Source: Emergomyces orientalis
Taxonomy: Eukaryota > Ascomycota > Eurotiomycetes > Onygenales > Ajellomycetaceae
NCBI GenBank assembly: GCA_002110485.1
Contig: MOWL01000051.1
Location: forward strand, 1 to 64,000
Length of the DNA stretch: 64,000 nt
Direction of reading: 5' to 3'
Each line of letters begins with the position of its first letter. Position 1 is the stretch's first letter. The notes under the pieces were generated by a model that was not told where the DNA came from, searched no databases, and saw nothing but the letters and a program-made list of their open reading frames with translations. Positions 34,796 to 46,145 of the stretch are shown piece after piece. The translations under genes and the position numbers were made by a program.

Positions 34796-35902
34796 ATGGC
34801 AACGAAACCTCTCTCATCGAAAATCAAGGGTAGCATCTTTGGCGTCGCCGTGGTGGATGCGCTTGGTGGTCCTGTCGAGCTTCAGCCACGAGGCTCATTT
34901 CCCCAGTCACCAGCTTTCGCCACAACCACAACTTCAACGTCCCTCCAGGGTGAGCGTCACGCTCGACCTGCCTATTTAGAATACCATGTAATATTTACAT
35001 TTAATAGGACTTAAACAGACGATACGTCAATGACCCTTTGCCTTGCACAATCGCTCATTGAGGACCAGGGTCTTCATCGCTCAGACGACACTGAGAAATT
35101 ATATAGACTGGTATCAACAGGGCTATTTGTCCGTGACAGGCGACTGTTTTGATATTGGAGGTGCCACGAAGAAGGCACTATTGATCTGAAGAGACTATTT
35201 TGAAAGAAGCACGGACCTTGAAAAAAGTGATCCAAATGGCCACCGGGCTGGACAGCCTGATATCGATAAAGCGTTAAAGCGGGAGGTATCCTTGTCCAGA
35301 ACCTATTCCGTTCTCCAATCTATAATTATATCCTCGCTGACAAAATGCAGATGTTTTGTGGAAATGGCTCACTCATGCGGGTTGCACCCATCGGCTTGGT
35401 TTACTCGAATGATATCAACCTAGCAGCTATAAACGCCGTCCTTTCTTCAAATGTCACACACTCTTATCCAACATGCGCGGAGTGCTGCGTAATATACACC
35501 AAACTTATTGTGCAATGTTTGAACGGAATCGATAAGGAAGGCCTTGCCAAAGAAATAGCCAACGCAACCTTCGTCGCCGAAAAGGTCAAGGGACGACTTC
35601 GCCATTATACCAGACATAAGGACTGGGAAGATAGAGATGCGTCCGACATAAAATCTTCGGGCTATGTCGTCTCCACACTCGAGGCGGCACTGTGGGCTTT
35701 TTTCAATACGACTACATTCCGCGAGGGAGCACTTGACGTCGTTAACCTAGGGGATGATGCAGATACTCTGGGCGCTGTGTATGGAGGTCTTGCAGGAGCA
35801 TTCTACGGTGTTGAAGACATTCCAACAGATTGGATCGAGGGTCTGCAACAAAAGGAGATTGTGGATCGAGTTGCTTGTGACCTTGCTTCTCTTCGCTCTT
35901 GA
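34796..35902 (+). pseudogene. ADP-ribosylglycohydrolase family protein, two lesions
   Basis: Exons proposed: 34796-34949, 35019-35285, 35351-35902, with 69-nt and 65-nt GT-AG introns. Family landmarks in order: IKGSIFGVAVVDALGGPVEL, DDTSMTLCLAQSL (metal-binding D-D), SVTGDCFDIGGATKKAL, CGNGSLMRVAPIGL, and VNLGDDADTLGAVYGGLAGAFYG, the C-terminal metal-binding motif. The family removes ADP-ribose from proteins or small molecules. Exon 2 is broken twice: one surplus base at 35108, between the codons for Tyr-Arg and Trp-Tyr, and an in-frame TGA at 35187-35189. All motifs are otherwise intact, so inactivation is recent, or these are sequence errors. The last exon alone still encodes 184 residues. 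Confidence 0.8.
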
Positions 35903-36280
35903 TGTGATAGAGACTTGGAAACGCCCATTGACAATTAATATGTAGCGTAGATATCAAATATATCACAGGGTCGTCAGGATCAACTCCATATCACTCTTCA
36001 AACTTGGATTCTTAGACCAGCCAAAAATGGTCCAGAACCCAGTAAGTTTTCGCCGTTGAAGGCCGTCCGTACGGTCGACAAGTTTTGTAACCCTGTCGTT
36101 TTAACCTTGGGCTTTATGAAGGGGAAGATCGTGCATCGGCGGCTTAAAAGCGGAATTCGACATTGAAATATTAGTGGTCCGACTTCACATTTCAGTCCCA
36201 CCTTCAATGAGGAACTTGCAGAGACAGCTCATCTAAATACTCTGTTGCAGAGGTTGATTAAGGAAATCATGCATATATTA
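35903..36280. other. short intergenic spacer between convergent genes
   Basis: The region between the glycohydrolase pseudogene (plus) and GPI19 (minus) presumably holds both 3' ends. No coding frame or RNA gene is recognised. Confidence 0.5.
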
Positions 36281-37410
36281 TCAATCATCTCCCGGATGAG
36301 AGGGCATTCTGTTTGAAAAAAATGTGTTGAACTGTTCTGACACGTTTTCACTGGTTTCTTCAGACCCATAAAGCACCTCGCATACACCGCCAACTGGTAT
36401 GTCCATCACGGCATCGGTTCCCTCATTCCAGATGTATTTCCACTCCAGTTTTCTTTTCTGGGGGCCCATCGTTTGTGCTGTGGCAGCGTTAGGATTCATT
36501 TTATCTGATCCACCAGGCCGTCTTCTGCCCTTGCTATCGATGACTGCAATATTTGCTACGTCATCCACGATATTTTCGATACTACTCATCGGAAGCGTAA
36601 GGTAGCCAGTATTATAGGCGGATAATGCAACGTAAATGTAAATGATGGTCGCTACAAGGAAAGATGGGATCGCAAGAGACCACCAGCGATTTGGATAGTA
36701 GTAAATGCCCAACTGATGAAGGAAGGGCGAAGGGAGGTATGACCACAAAAGATATATCACTACCAGAAATATTATATCAGCAATCAGACCAGGGGGTTAT
36801 TGGCCTAAAACGGGGAAATAAGTGAGAAATAAAAACGAGAGCGTGGGCACATACAGAAGGCCAGTGATGAAGCAAGATAAAGTACGAATCCATAGTACTC
36901 ATATGTAGGCACTTTAGGGCTTGCACGTGGCACAGTAATTGCGGTACGCGCAGAACGTGCCACTGCTGCCTCCGTGTCATTCGGGGTCTCAACATCAGAG
37001 CTATCCGGCGTGGTGGGACGCGAGGTAGTAGTAGAAAAGGATGGCCGAAGGAGAGACGTTAACGAAGGCGAAGGTGGCAGCGGTGTAGGGGGCCGGTTGT
37101 AGAACGGAGGCGCAAATGCATTAGGGCCGTGAAGCGAAGAATTTGACGGGAATAAAGACGGTCGCATTGCACTCTCACCGTCCGCGGTGGAGGAGGAGAG
37201 ATCAGGCAACTCCTCTAGGCTCGAAGTGGAGGCAGACGAGGAGTGTCTTTCTGAGTAGTGAGACTGGAAATCGGCGTCGTCATCTTCCATTCCACTATCC
37301 CCATCATCTGCCAGATCTCTGGGGGTAAAATCCTCGTCTACATATTCGCTCTCGTGAAACCTGTCCGTTGAATCGAAAGGCATTGTGGCATGTCCGCCAT
37401 TGGGCGACAT
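36281..37410 (-). CDS. GPI19: PIG-P subunit of GPI-GlcNAc transferase
   Basis: Exons 37410-36855 and 36759-36281 (344 aa) with a 95-nt intron (GTATGT ... GGTAG) that joins SSLAF to LIYLLWSYLP in frame. The PIG-P domain starts near residue 168: EYYGFVLYLASSLAF, then YLLWSYLP, LGIYYYPNRWWSLAIP and a second hydrophobic span (LVATIIYIYVALSAY). Two transmembrane helices fit the known topology. The protein acts in the ER in the complex that adds GlcNAc to phosphatidylinositol, the first step of GPI-anchor synthesis. The ~165-residue acidic, Ser/Pro-rich N-terminal extension and C-terminal tail are longer than in yeast Gpi19, as is usual in filamentous fungi. It is divergent from the striatin gene (879 bp apart). 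Confidence 0.88.
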
Positions 37411-38288
37411 AGCGAGCCCAGCGCTGAGTATTTTCTAGAGGTCAAGAATCATCCATGGACTGGTTTCCTATGCCAAATGCGGTCCCTTTGGGGAAGGGCG
37501 TAGGTACTGAAGTAGGTTGGTAAGTATAGGATATATATAACCCTGTTAACCAGAAAAGTTCCTGTTTCTGTAACTTTTGCGTCTACCTAGGTACAGTACA
37601 TGTACGTTGCCCTATGCCCATTGTCTCTAGCCCTTCCACGGATGGATGTTCGTTCCACTATTCCTCTTTTGGAAGCAGAGTGGCTGCCAAGCACCTTTTT
37701 GGCCTGGATTATTATTTATCCGCTTCCAAAAACCCTGGGGCTGGCCCCGCCCAGAGTCGAGGTCGTTACCTAAACTGAATTCGCTAACTTAAGTTAGTTA
37801 GTTCTGCTTAACTTAACTAAGTTAACCAAGTCAATTAGGTAAGCCCCCTTCCCCCTTCGCGTGGCTGGAACTGGAAACTGGAATCTGCGAGCAACAGAAC
37901 CTTGGGAAAGAAGACAACAACGAGGAAGCAGAAGGAGAAGAATGAAGAAAGACTAAAGAAAGTTTCAGTCAGGACGACATCAACTTCCAACGACGACAGA
38001 CAACGATCTCCTCACGCCCTTGTTACCTGCTTGCTGTCTCTCCTCAGCCCCAGCTTTTGCTGCTGTTGTGCATCTTCCTCCACGCTCCCGCTGGCAGTGC
38101 ATGTGTGAACCACCAGCACAATTCCATGCTACCCCTAGTCCTTGGGCATCTAGTCAATTAATTGACTCTCACCGCGACTTTTGGTATACCGTAGAGAACA
38201 CACCACCCACCTACGAGGTAAACGGCTGTGCGGGCTACCACAGACCACAAACCATCTATCCCAATTAGAACTGGAGCGCCTCTTTTGA
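37411..38288. promoter_or_regulatory. divergent promoter region, GPI19 / striatin
   Basis: An 878-bp space between two start codons. It contains CT-rich stretches and an unusual cluster of TTAACTTAA-like motifs near 37789-37842. A short frame at 37902-38108 is probably striatin 5' leader, not a gene. Confidence 0.5.
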
Positions 38289-41149
38289 ATGGCCTGGCAG
38301 CCCTCATCTGCCATGGCTGGGAACGGGGGAATGGGTGGAGGGGTTGATGGTGCTGCTCACATTGGTCATCAACAGGGCACGGAGTACACGCTGCAAGGTA
38401 AGCTCTCTTTCTCTCTTCCTTAACTACCTTCTTTTTTGCTCCTCCCCCCAAGGGGAAAAGCCAGGGAGACGACGAGAGGAGGGGCGGTTGTTTTCTCTAC
38501 TTTGGTTCTGGTTCCAGCAACCCTCCATACAACGTTTTATTAACCACCACTCGTCCTATCTTCTTTTTACAGGTGTGATGCGATTCCTACAGACCGAATG
38601 GCACAGACATGAACGGGATCGAAATGCATGGGAGATCGAGCGCGCTGAAATGAAATCGAGAATTGGTAGATTAGAAGGTGATGCTCGTACAAGCAAGCGA
38701 ATGCACGAAACCCTAGGCAAACATGTCAAGATGCTTGAGGCTGCTTTGAAAAAGGAGCGAGAGAAAGTCAAGAGCCTATCCGCTAGAGAAGCTGTCGACC
38801 TGACCAAGGATTCAAAGGAGCTTGCCAAAGAAAACCTCAAAACTCTACCCAACCGTATGATATTTTATCCCCTTGCAATATTATTTGTCGCGTTCCATTT
38901 GGATCACATCTGATGAGCCTCACAGAACAACCAAAATCCCATGTCACTCAAGTTGACCCCGATTATATCGCCGAAAATGCGTCCAACCCGGATGTTCGTC
39001 AGGATTCAGAACGTGAAAAGTCTCGCATGTATCTTGGAAGATGTTCCCAGGAAGTTGCCTATCATATAATTCCCGGTTCTCATCCTCCCCCGGACTTGCT
39101 AGACCAACAAAATATGTCTGATCACGGCTATCAAAACCATCAGATGCAGAGACCGTCCCTAGAAGACGCATACGTACAGCATCAATATCAGCACCAGCAG
39201 AAGCAAAAGCTCCAGCAGCAGCAGCAGCAGCAGCAACATAATCACGTAAACATGGTCCGCGAGCCCTCATTACATCAATCCCTTCCCTCTAATTATTCTG
39301 ATAATATCAATGTCGGCCGACCCCAGTTAAATCAGAGCCAGCAAGAACAACTCGAAGGGCATCCATTCGAGCAACAACGTTCGCATCCTATCCCAATGGA
39401 TCGCCGAAAAGGGCCTTTTGATCATTCCCCTGTTCCCGAGGAGGAGGTGGAATCAATTACACATACCTTTGATTCGTATGGAAAGCAAGTCTCCGTTTCG
39501 GATTCCCCTCACCCCGCCACCTCTAGGGACCCTGCAACTGATGACGCGGATGGATGGAACTTCGATGAAACCCCAATCAATGAGACATCCCCATCAGGCG
39601 GACCACATCATCGACCCGATACGGACGCTTTCCCTAACGCTAACTTTGTACCCCCTAAATCTCCCCCGAGAGGAGGCCCGGGTTCCCACAGAAGGAAAAG
39701 TTCGGGGAGGCGACGCAGCGAAGGGAATACCGATACTCGTGATCTAGGTGCCTTGGGCGGAATAAAATCTGATGCCTCTAACTTCAAGGTCCGATTCGCG
39801 TTGCGCGGCCATCTCGATGTTGTTCGATCCGTTATCTTTACTGGTGGAGGAAGCCCATCAGAACCAGAAATATGCACCTGCGGGGATGATGGAACAATCA
39901 AGCGTTGGATTATCCCAGCATCCTATGGAAACTTCGGTCCCCATAGCAGCAGTTCAAACAATGACCTTGATATCACCAGTTACTTTACCCATCGTGGGCA
40001 CTCAGGACCCGTCACCTGCCTTGCGGCATGCCCCCCTGCTCCCAACTTTTCGAGCGGCGGTCGAGCTCTTGGAGACGGCTGGATTTTTTCAGGCGGCCAG
40101 GATGGAAGCGTTAAAGTCTGGGAACGGGGCAGAGTTGACCCGAAAGCTTCTCTAGATACCCATACAGATTCGGTTTGGGCTTTGTGCGTTCTTCCAGGTA
40201 CTGCAGGGTCGATCTTTGGAGACCAATGTAGCCATTACGGTGGTCCCGATCGAATACTAGTTGCGTCAGGAGCTTCCGACGGGAGGGTGCTGATATGGGC
40301 CGTGAGTGCACCACCCCAACTGGCCTCTCCACAAACTGGAAATAGAAGGGTTGGGGGAAGCCGAAGAGCAAATTCCATATCATCCGGCTCAAACTTCCCT
40401 TCGTCGCCGCAGCCAAGCACTGCAACCGCAACTCCCTTTCACTATACTTTGGTTCATCATATCACCCGGCCCGATTCGCCTTCCCCTACGTGTATCAGTC
40501 CCTTGTCACTTTCTGGAGTCAACTTTGTTGTTTCCTTCGCGGATGCGTCCATTATTATCTACGACACCCGATCTGGAGAAGAAATTGTTGGCATGGCTAG
40601 CTTGGAAACTTATGACGGGACTCGTGCGACTGGTGTTAACTCCGTAGTAGCAAGCACTGTGGGTTTTGACGGGACGGCTAACTTAGATCCCAACAGAGCT
40701 TTGGCAGAAGAAGAAGCCATCGTGCATGGCGCCACTGGTACTAGTGGTGGAGTTGAAGGTGTTGTTATCAGTGGCTATGAAGACCGTTATATTCGATTTT
40801 TTGACGCCAATAGTGGTAAGCACGGTCTCCTCATCTCATCTCTACCTCCCAACGTTCTTAGTCCAAATTTCACTAACCCTTCCTCACAGGCCAATGCACA
40901 TATACAATGCTCGCCCATCCTGCTGCAATTTCCTCTATCTCCCTGTCTCCAGATGGGCGCGAGCTCGTCTCTGCAGGCCACGATGCAAGCTTGCGCTTCT
41001 GGTCGCTAGAGAAGCGGAATTGTGCGCAGGAAATTACGAGCCATCGACTTTTGCGAGGAGAGGGTGTTTGCGCTGTTGTTTGGAGTCAAGATGGACGATG
41101 GGTTGTGAGCGGGGGTGGGGATGGAGTGGTTAAGGTTTTTGCAAGATGA
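38289..41149 (+). CDS. striatin, STRIPAK scaffold (PRO11/HAM-3 type)
   Basis: Exons 38289-38397, 38573-38854, 38926-40815, 40890-41149 (846 aa); introns of 175, 71 and 74 nt have GT-AG borders and keep frame. N-terminus: Gly/Ala-rich leader, then [21 protein letters not shown] and a long charged coiled coil (residues ~50-110), the striatin dimerisation region. A Gln-rich stretch encoded by CAG repeats lies near residue 225. From ~416 to the end there are WD40 repeats (LRGHLDVVRSVIF, HRGHSGPVTCLA, SGGQDGSVKVW, SGASDGRVLIW, HPAAISSISLSPDGRELVSAGHDASLRFW). Orthologues (Sordaria PRO11, Neurospora HAM-3) scaffold the STRIPAK phosphatase-kinase complex in hyphal fusion and fruiting-body development. 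Length and architecture are normal. Confidence 0.92.
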
Positions 41150-41919
41150 TGATAAATGGTTTGGGTTTCGTTTCCCTCTCTGTCTGATTGCCTTGTTTGG
41201 CCCCTTGTTGTTTTGAGTTCATGGTCAGATTCAATAGGACTGCAGGCTCTGGTGTTCTAATCTTAAGCCTGTATTTTTCACCTTGTTTGATGAAGTTGTT
41301 TTGTTACTCATTCCCATTCTATTCTGTATGTTCATGCTCAGGTCTCATAAATCCCCCCTTTCTTTTCTTCTTTTCTTTCTCCTTTTTCATTTCCGTTCCC
41401 CCTCCATATTCTCGCTGCATTTTCGCCTGAGTGCGTTTTCACATTTTCTTGGACACTATTGAAAATAATACAGATGGTCACCATCTGTGATACCCGCTCT
41501 ACATCCTTCCTCCTGACGATACCCACATACCCTACATCAACAGCCAGTGGAGTGTTGTGATTAAAGAAGCTTGTTTTCATGCCGTTTCATTTGCTTTTTC
41601 TTGATTGGCGATTTCATGTTCGATAGCAGGATAAGTGAGTGTTTGTATTGTGTTGCCATCCCCTTGCACACCACCATCTCTCTTCTGAGTGTATTAACAA
41701 ATTTTCATTTATATTCACGCCGCTGTTTAAATACAATTCGAATCACGTCATCATTGCTTTTCTCTCGGAGCGAAGAAAATTAATACGTATGTACCAACAA
41801 AAAGGGCCCATGTAATTTGGGCTCTCAGTCATAACTAGCGTAATAAGATAGGGGTACAACAGCAATTAGAGGTAATTTTATTCACCACACGGCGGACTAA
41901 AAGGTTCGATAGGTAAAGA
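41150..41919. other. 3' intergenic region between convergent genes
   Basis: Striatin (plus) and the ubiquitin-domain gene (minus) converge here. The sequence is pyrimidine-rich on the plus strand (41340-41440); short frames are composition artefacts. Confidence 0.5.
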
Positions 41920-42489
41920 CTACCGGCTAGAAGCCCACGCTTTTCTGAATATAGATATAATATGGGATGACTGCGCCACGTCTTTCACTTTGGTGTTCAA
42001 GAAAACCTCCAGATCATCCCAAAACTCCTCTGTCAACAACAGGTCCTCTGCAGTGCTTTGGTGGTTTTCAACTGGGCCCTGAGCAGGAAGGGTTTCCGAC
42101 GTTTCCCTTAACGGGGCGTTTTCCTCTGCCTTGGGAGTTACAGTGGCAAGGGTAGCTCCGCCGAGAATCATAACGCCAAGCTCAATCTCCTTTCCGCCCA
42201 ATAGTAAGGCAGAGTCGCCTCCTAGAATTTCCGCTATCGTCTGTCCTTGCACAGGTTTCTTCTTCCATAATATCTTTATCTTATCCAGAGGCACAGTGGC
42301 AGGCTTATTCTCATGGTCTGTCGTCCGGACCCTCTCTTGGACGGCTTCTTTTAGTTCCCTGACCGTTGTAGACGATATGGCGCAATTATCCAATGTAACA
42401 TGGAGAACTGGGTTTCGGGCTGACTTCAAGTGAATGGCTATTGACTTTGACGACCCTGGGGCGGCCGTTTGTTTTGTTTTCTTCGGCAT
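41920..42489 (-). CDS. ubiquitin-like domain protein, Get5-like
   Basis: 189 aa, single exon. Residues ~17-98 form a ubiquitin-like region (SIAIHLKSARNPVLHV, TVRELKEAVQERV, IKILWKKKPVQGQTIAEIL), including the beta strand after the helix and the KKPV loop. After a low-complexity linker, residues ~150-188 (LLTEEFWDDLEVFLNTKVKD, then IISIFRKAW) resemble the C-terminal dimerisation helices of Get5/Mdy2. Get5 works with Get4 and Sgt2 in delivering tail-anchored proteins to the ER. Both ends fit, but no single residue is diagnostic, so 'Get5-like' is an inference. It is divergent from NOP2, with 646 bp between start codons. Confidence 0.6.
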   Translation of the reverse strand: MPKKTKQTAAPGSSKSIAIHLKSARNPVLHVTLDNCAISSTTVRELKEAVQERVRTTDHENKPATVPLDKIKILWKKKPVQGQTIAEILGGDSALLLGGKEIELGVMILGGATLATVTPKAEENAPLRETSETLPAQGPVENHQSTAEDLLLTEEFWDDLEVFLNTKVKDVAQSSHIISIFRKAWASSR

Positions 42490-43135
42490 CGGGGGGTGGG
42501 AATCAGAGAGGCGGGGGAGGGTGTACTAGGTGACGGCGAGCGGCATTCGTTAGGTCTCAAGGATCCGGTAACTGATTCTCATTGATTGCTCTCTCTTACC
42601 GGATGTGGAGCCGGAAAACTGCTGGGATCGAAGACATAATCTCCAGGGAACTTCACAGGCCGTGAATCGAGCGCCGTGAGGAATGATTTGGTAAATGTGA
42701 GCTCTGCCATGGTAGTTACGGTAGTTCACTCTGCGCCCCTCCTCGTAATCGTAGTTGTCGCCTGTTGGCAGAGGGTTGGTTGGCATAGAAAGGCTAGCCA
42801 AAACGATACGTGTATCTCGGTTTTCAGAGATAAGATGCGACAGTGTGAATGAAGTCAGAAACACGCATAGTTTTATAACAGTGCTGTTCGTATGGCATCT
42901 AAATGTAAGCCAGAGCATTCATCGCCCACTATGACAAAATCGACTATTCCCAACATGGCATAATTTGCCGATTGGTTTTTCCGGGGAGCAAGATTTCGGA
43001 AAATCTTCAAATTTCCGCAGAACAAAAAAAATATATATGTGCAACAGCAGCAGGTTGAACGTCCAAGAACCCCGTCCAGTACTGAGTTTTTCAATCCTCC
43101 CCTTTTCGACCAACAGAATCAATTGCTAGTTGAAA
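42490..43135. promoter_or_regulatory. divergent promoter region, Get5-like gene / NOP2
   Basis: 646 bp between two ATGs. A minus-strand frame at 42918-42550 has no family resemblance and an unlikely start; it is not called. An A-rich stretch followed by ATATATATG lies at 43021-43039, about 100 bp before NOP2. Confidence 0.5.
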
Positions 43136-45148
43136 ATGGGCGTGGGACGTCGGATGAAGAAGCAGGGTCCTCCCCCGGCCCTAGATGAATCGAAGATTTC
43201 AACTCTGAAACGGCGCAAACCCTCGGATACCGGCGATGCTACTGTTCATGAAGGAAAAAAGCGGCGCACAGAACATAAAAATCACGAGAGACAAGGGAAA
43301 TCCGTTGATAAAAATGGTTTTAAGGCTAAGAAACCTACCGCGAAAAAGAATCAAGGGAAAGTTGCGTCCAAGCCGCACCCGAAGAAACTCGTCCAACTGC
43401 AGGAGCTCGACAGCTCCGATAACCATGTAAAGGACATGCCGGGAGACGCGTTCGAGGATCTAGACGGCGTCAGCGATGTTGACGACCTGAAATCGGTTTC
43501 CCAACATTCAGGTAGTGTTGGAGGTTTAGATTCAGCTTTTGACTCAGAAGAGGATTACCCGCGCGAGGCCATGTTCTCAGAGGACGAAGATATTTCCGAT
43601 GCGGAGGAAAAGCTTACTGCTGCGAATATTGAAGGCTTATCAAAGAAATTGGATATCGAAACAGATGCTGCAGCAGAGCAAGCCCGATTAGAACTCAAAG
43701 AGTCTGCCATTCAAACCAATATTGCGGGTGACAGTGTGGATGTTTTTGGGGAAGATGACCAGACGCAGAAACAGATCGGACTGGCTCCTGACCTTCAGCT
43801 CCTTCGAAGTCGTATAACGGAGACAATTCGCATACTTGGCGATTTATCGACACTTGGGCAGCCTGGCAAGTCCCGAGCAGACTATACCAACCTTCTCCTA
43901 TCCGACATTTGCACCTACTACGGTTATACCCCATACTTGGCTGAAAAGCTGTTCAACTTGTTTACTCCCCGTGAGGCATTTGCCTTCTTCGAAGCCAACG
44001 AATCTCCCCGTCCAGTTGTTATTAGGACAAACACGCTACGGACAAACCGTCGCTCCCTGGCCCAAGCCTTGATTAACCGCGGTGTCGTACTTGAACCCGT
44101 AGGCAAATGGTCCAAGGTTGGTTTACAAGTTTTCGAATCCGCGGTTCCATTAGGCGCTACCCCCGAATATCTTGCTGGCCACTACATACTCCAAGCTGCA
44201 TCGTCTTTCCTTCCAGTCATGGCACTGGCTCCACAGCCAAATGAGCGCGTTCTCGATATGGCCGCTGCCCCCGGTGGCAAAACGACATATATATCGGCGC
44301 TGATGCGAAATACCGGATGTGTTCTTGCAAATGACGCAAGTAAACCCCGTGCCAAAGGTTTGATCGGTAACATTCACCGTCTCGGGTGCAAAAACACCAT
44401 TGTCTCAAATCTTGATGCACGGGAAGCCTTCCCCAAAATCCTCGGCGGCTTTGATCGTATATTACTCGACGCACCTTGCTCTGGAACGGGTGTCATTTCA
44501 AAGGATCCCAGCGTCAAAACCTCCAAGACCGAACGTGACTTTCTGGCGCTACCCCATATGCAGAAACAGTTACTCTTATCAGCAATCGATTCGACCGACC
44601 ACGCATCTAAAACCGGCGGATATATCGTCTACTCAACTTGCAGTGTGACAGTGGAAGAAAACGAAGGGGTGGTACAATATGCTCTCCGCAAGCGACCCAA
44701 TGTCAAAATCGTGGATACTGGCTTGGGCAATTTTGGAACCCCTGGCTTCAAGAGTTACATGGGAAAGAAATTTGACGATAAAATGTCGCTGACAAGGCGC
44801 TACTTCCCGCACCGGGAAAACGTTGATGGTTTCTATGTTTGCAAGTTGAAGAAAACAGGGTCCAGCCCTGCTTCCAATAACACAGCGGGGGGGTCAAAAG
44901 TTAACGGCTCGAAGGTCGACATCGACGACGTGGCGGAAATGGTTGACAGAACACCCATTATAGACGAGGAGAAAGAGAGGCAGATAGAGGGCCAAGCTTT
45001 CGGACCTTTTGATGAGGAAGAAGATGAGACGTATATCGCGAGAGCTGAGCGAAATAAGCTGCGGAGGAAAGGGTTGAACCCCAAGGCTGTGCTTAAGGGG
45101 AGATCAAAAAATGCAGAAGAGTTAAAGAAAGAAACCAAAGAAAAGTGA
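43136..45148 (+). CDS. NOP2: 25S rRNA (cytosine-C5) methyltransferase Nop2
   Basis: 670 aa, single exon; ATG 43136 gives the basic N-terminus MGVGRRMKKQGPPPA expected for Nop2, and is preferred to an upstream TTG in frame. N-terminal third: Lys-rich, then acidic Asp/Glu blocks, typical nucleolar composition. Catalytic region: VLDMAAAPGGKTTYIS (SAM-binding motif I, ~372), LLDAPCSGTGVISKD (motif IV with PC, ~442) and YIVYSTCSVTVEENE (motif VI with the catalytic TCS Cys, ~500). The C-terminal tail is again charged. In yeast Nop2 methylates C2870 of 25S rRNA and is required for 60S assembly; the fungal gene is normally essential. Nothing is missing relative to family length. Confidence 0.95.
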   Translation: MGVGRRMKKQGPPPALDESKISTLKRRKPSDTGDATVHEGKKRRTEHKNHERQGKSVDKNGFKAKKPTAKKNQGKVASKPHPKKLVQLQELDSSDNHVKDMPGDAFEDLDGVSDVDDLKSVSQHSGSVGGLDSAFDSEEDYPREAMFSEDEDISDAEEKLTAANIEGLSKKLDIETDAAAEQARLELKESAIQTNIAGDSVDVFGEDDQTQKQIGLAPDLQLLRSRITETIRILGDLSTLGQPGKSRADYTNLLLSDICTYYGYTPYLAEKLFNLFTPREAFAFFEANESPRPVVIRTNTLRTNRRSLAQALINRGVVLEPVGKWSKVGLQVFESAVPLGATPEYLAGHYILQAASSFLPVMALAPQPNERVLDMAAAPGGKTTYISALMRNTGCVLANDASKPRAKGLIGNIHRLGCKNTIVSNLDAREAFPKILGGFDRILLDAPCSGTGVISKDPSVKTSKTERDFLALPHMQKQLLLSAIDSTDHASKTGGYIVYSTCSVTVEENEGVVQYALRKRPNVKIVDTGLGNFGTPGFKSYMGKKFDDKMSLTRRYFPHRENVDGFYVCKLKKTGSSPASNNTAGGSKVNGSKVDIDDVAEMVDRTPIIDEEKERQIEGQAFGPFDEEEDETYIARAERNKLRRKGLNPKAVLKGRSKNAEELKKETKEK

Positions 45149-45479
45149 TATCCACGGGTATTGCAGTCGAAGGCCGAAGACTTAACAACCGGGAAATTAG
45201 ACAAAAGAGCAAAAGAAGATGGCAGGAACAAGCTCAGCGAAAAGGACGAATGCTGACAGCAGAGTAGAGAAAACCACAAAACGCTGACCAAGCGGTTTTA
45301 AAAAGGGGTTCCAGTAGAAAATAAAATGTATGGCTATTATTGGCGCCATGTGATATATATGTGTAGGGAGTTAATGTTCATAGAACTGTTTTGCATTTTG
45401 ATAAATATTAATTACTTTCTATAATCCACTTCTTACCCATCATTTTAGCCCCAGATCTCATCAAAATATATCTTTTTCA
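45149..45479. other. boundary between gene island and LINE nest
   Basis: The downstream region of NOP2 passes into AT-rich repeat sequence at about 45300-45480. No gene or RNA is recognised. Confidence 0.5.
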
Positions 45480-45558
45480 ATTATGGTTATTTCGTGATCA
45501 CATACAAGTTCCAGAGAGATGCAGAGAGCATCAGCTCAACCTCACAGCTTCAGACATC

Positions 45559-46131
45559 ATGATTGAAGTGTTGGGTGCTGATGGTGGTGAGGTGAATATA
45601 GGTGCGCACACAGCATGACATGTATCAGGAGAGAAAATGCAGAAGAAACAGAGATTGTCAAGCAATATAACAGCAGCACTACACATAATTACTGATGCTC
45701 TTAGAGAGAGTGAGAAGGATAAAGAGATGAACAAGAAAGAACTGATATATATTCAGAAAGTATTAAAAGCAGTTGACAAGCTTAAGAAGAAACTGCTTGA
45801 TAGTGCACTTAGCAAGCTGAAAAGTGCAACAAGCACACTTCAGTAGAAAAAAAAGTGTATCAAGCAGAATAATGAGAATATCTGAGCAAGAGTTGCAGCT
45901 TTTGAAAAGCTTCTGATGAAGATGATGACAGAATATGCTCTGAAAGAGATTGTGATATCATGATACAACTGTGATACAATTTCAGAGACAGAATGCACAT
46001 CAGAGACAATAGTCAAGAAGATCAATGAAGCAATCAAAGATATATTCACTGATAAGATAGTGACAGTATGATACATGCTCAGTGGTGATCTGGTGTTGAT
46101 TGCAGACACATCTAGCATGAAAGCCGAACTG
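45559..46131 (+). pseudogene. B2 ORF1, N-terminal part
   Basis: From ATG 45559, MIEVLGADGGEV ... NITAALHIITDALRESEKD then MNKKELIYIQKVLKAVDKL corresponds to B1 ORF1 LATAIQTLAAILEEGEKNE and KDKEYLQKALEAV. Further on, ALKEIVIS-stop-YNCD, ETIVKKINEAIKDI and MLSGDLVLIADTSSMKAELA match ETIVKRANEAIKEI-like and GDVILMTDTQDTKAELA positions of B1. Several TGA and TAA codons interrupt it, including in HTA-stop-HVS and TV-stop-YML. Confidence 0.7.
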
Positions 46132-46145
46132 GCCAGAAACAATGT
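46132..46145. repeat. target-site duplication of A2, left copy
   Basis: GCCAGAAACAATGT here recurs exactly at 56164-56177. It differs from the duplication around A1, proving an independent insertion site. Confidence 0.88.

Noticed and set aside
39206..39240. CAG repeat as an expanding microsatellite
   Set aside because: It is a short Gln-rich tract inside the striatin coding frame, common in fungal striatins.
42550..42918. 122-aa minus-strand frame between the Get5-like gene and NOP2
   Set aside because: No domain, no plausible start, and it sits in a divergent promoter.
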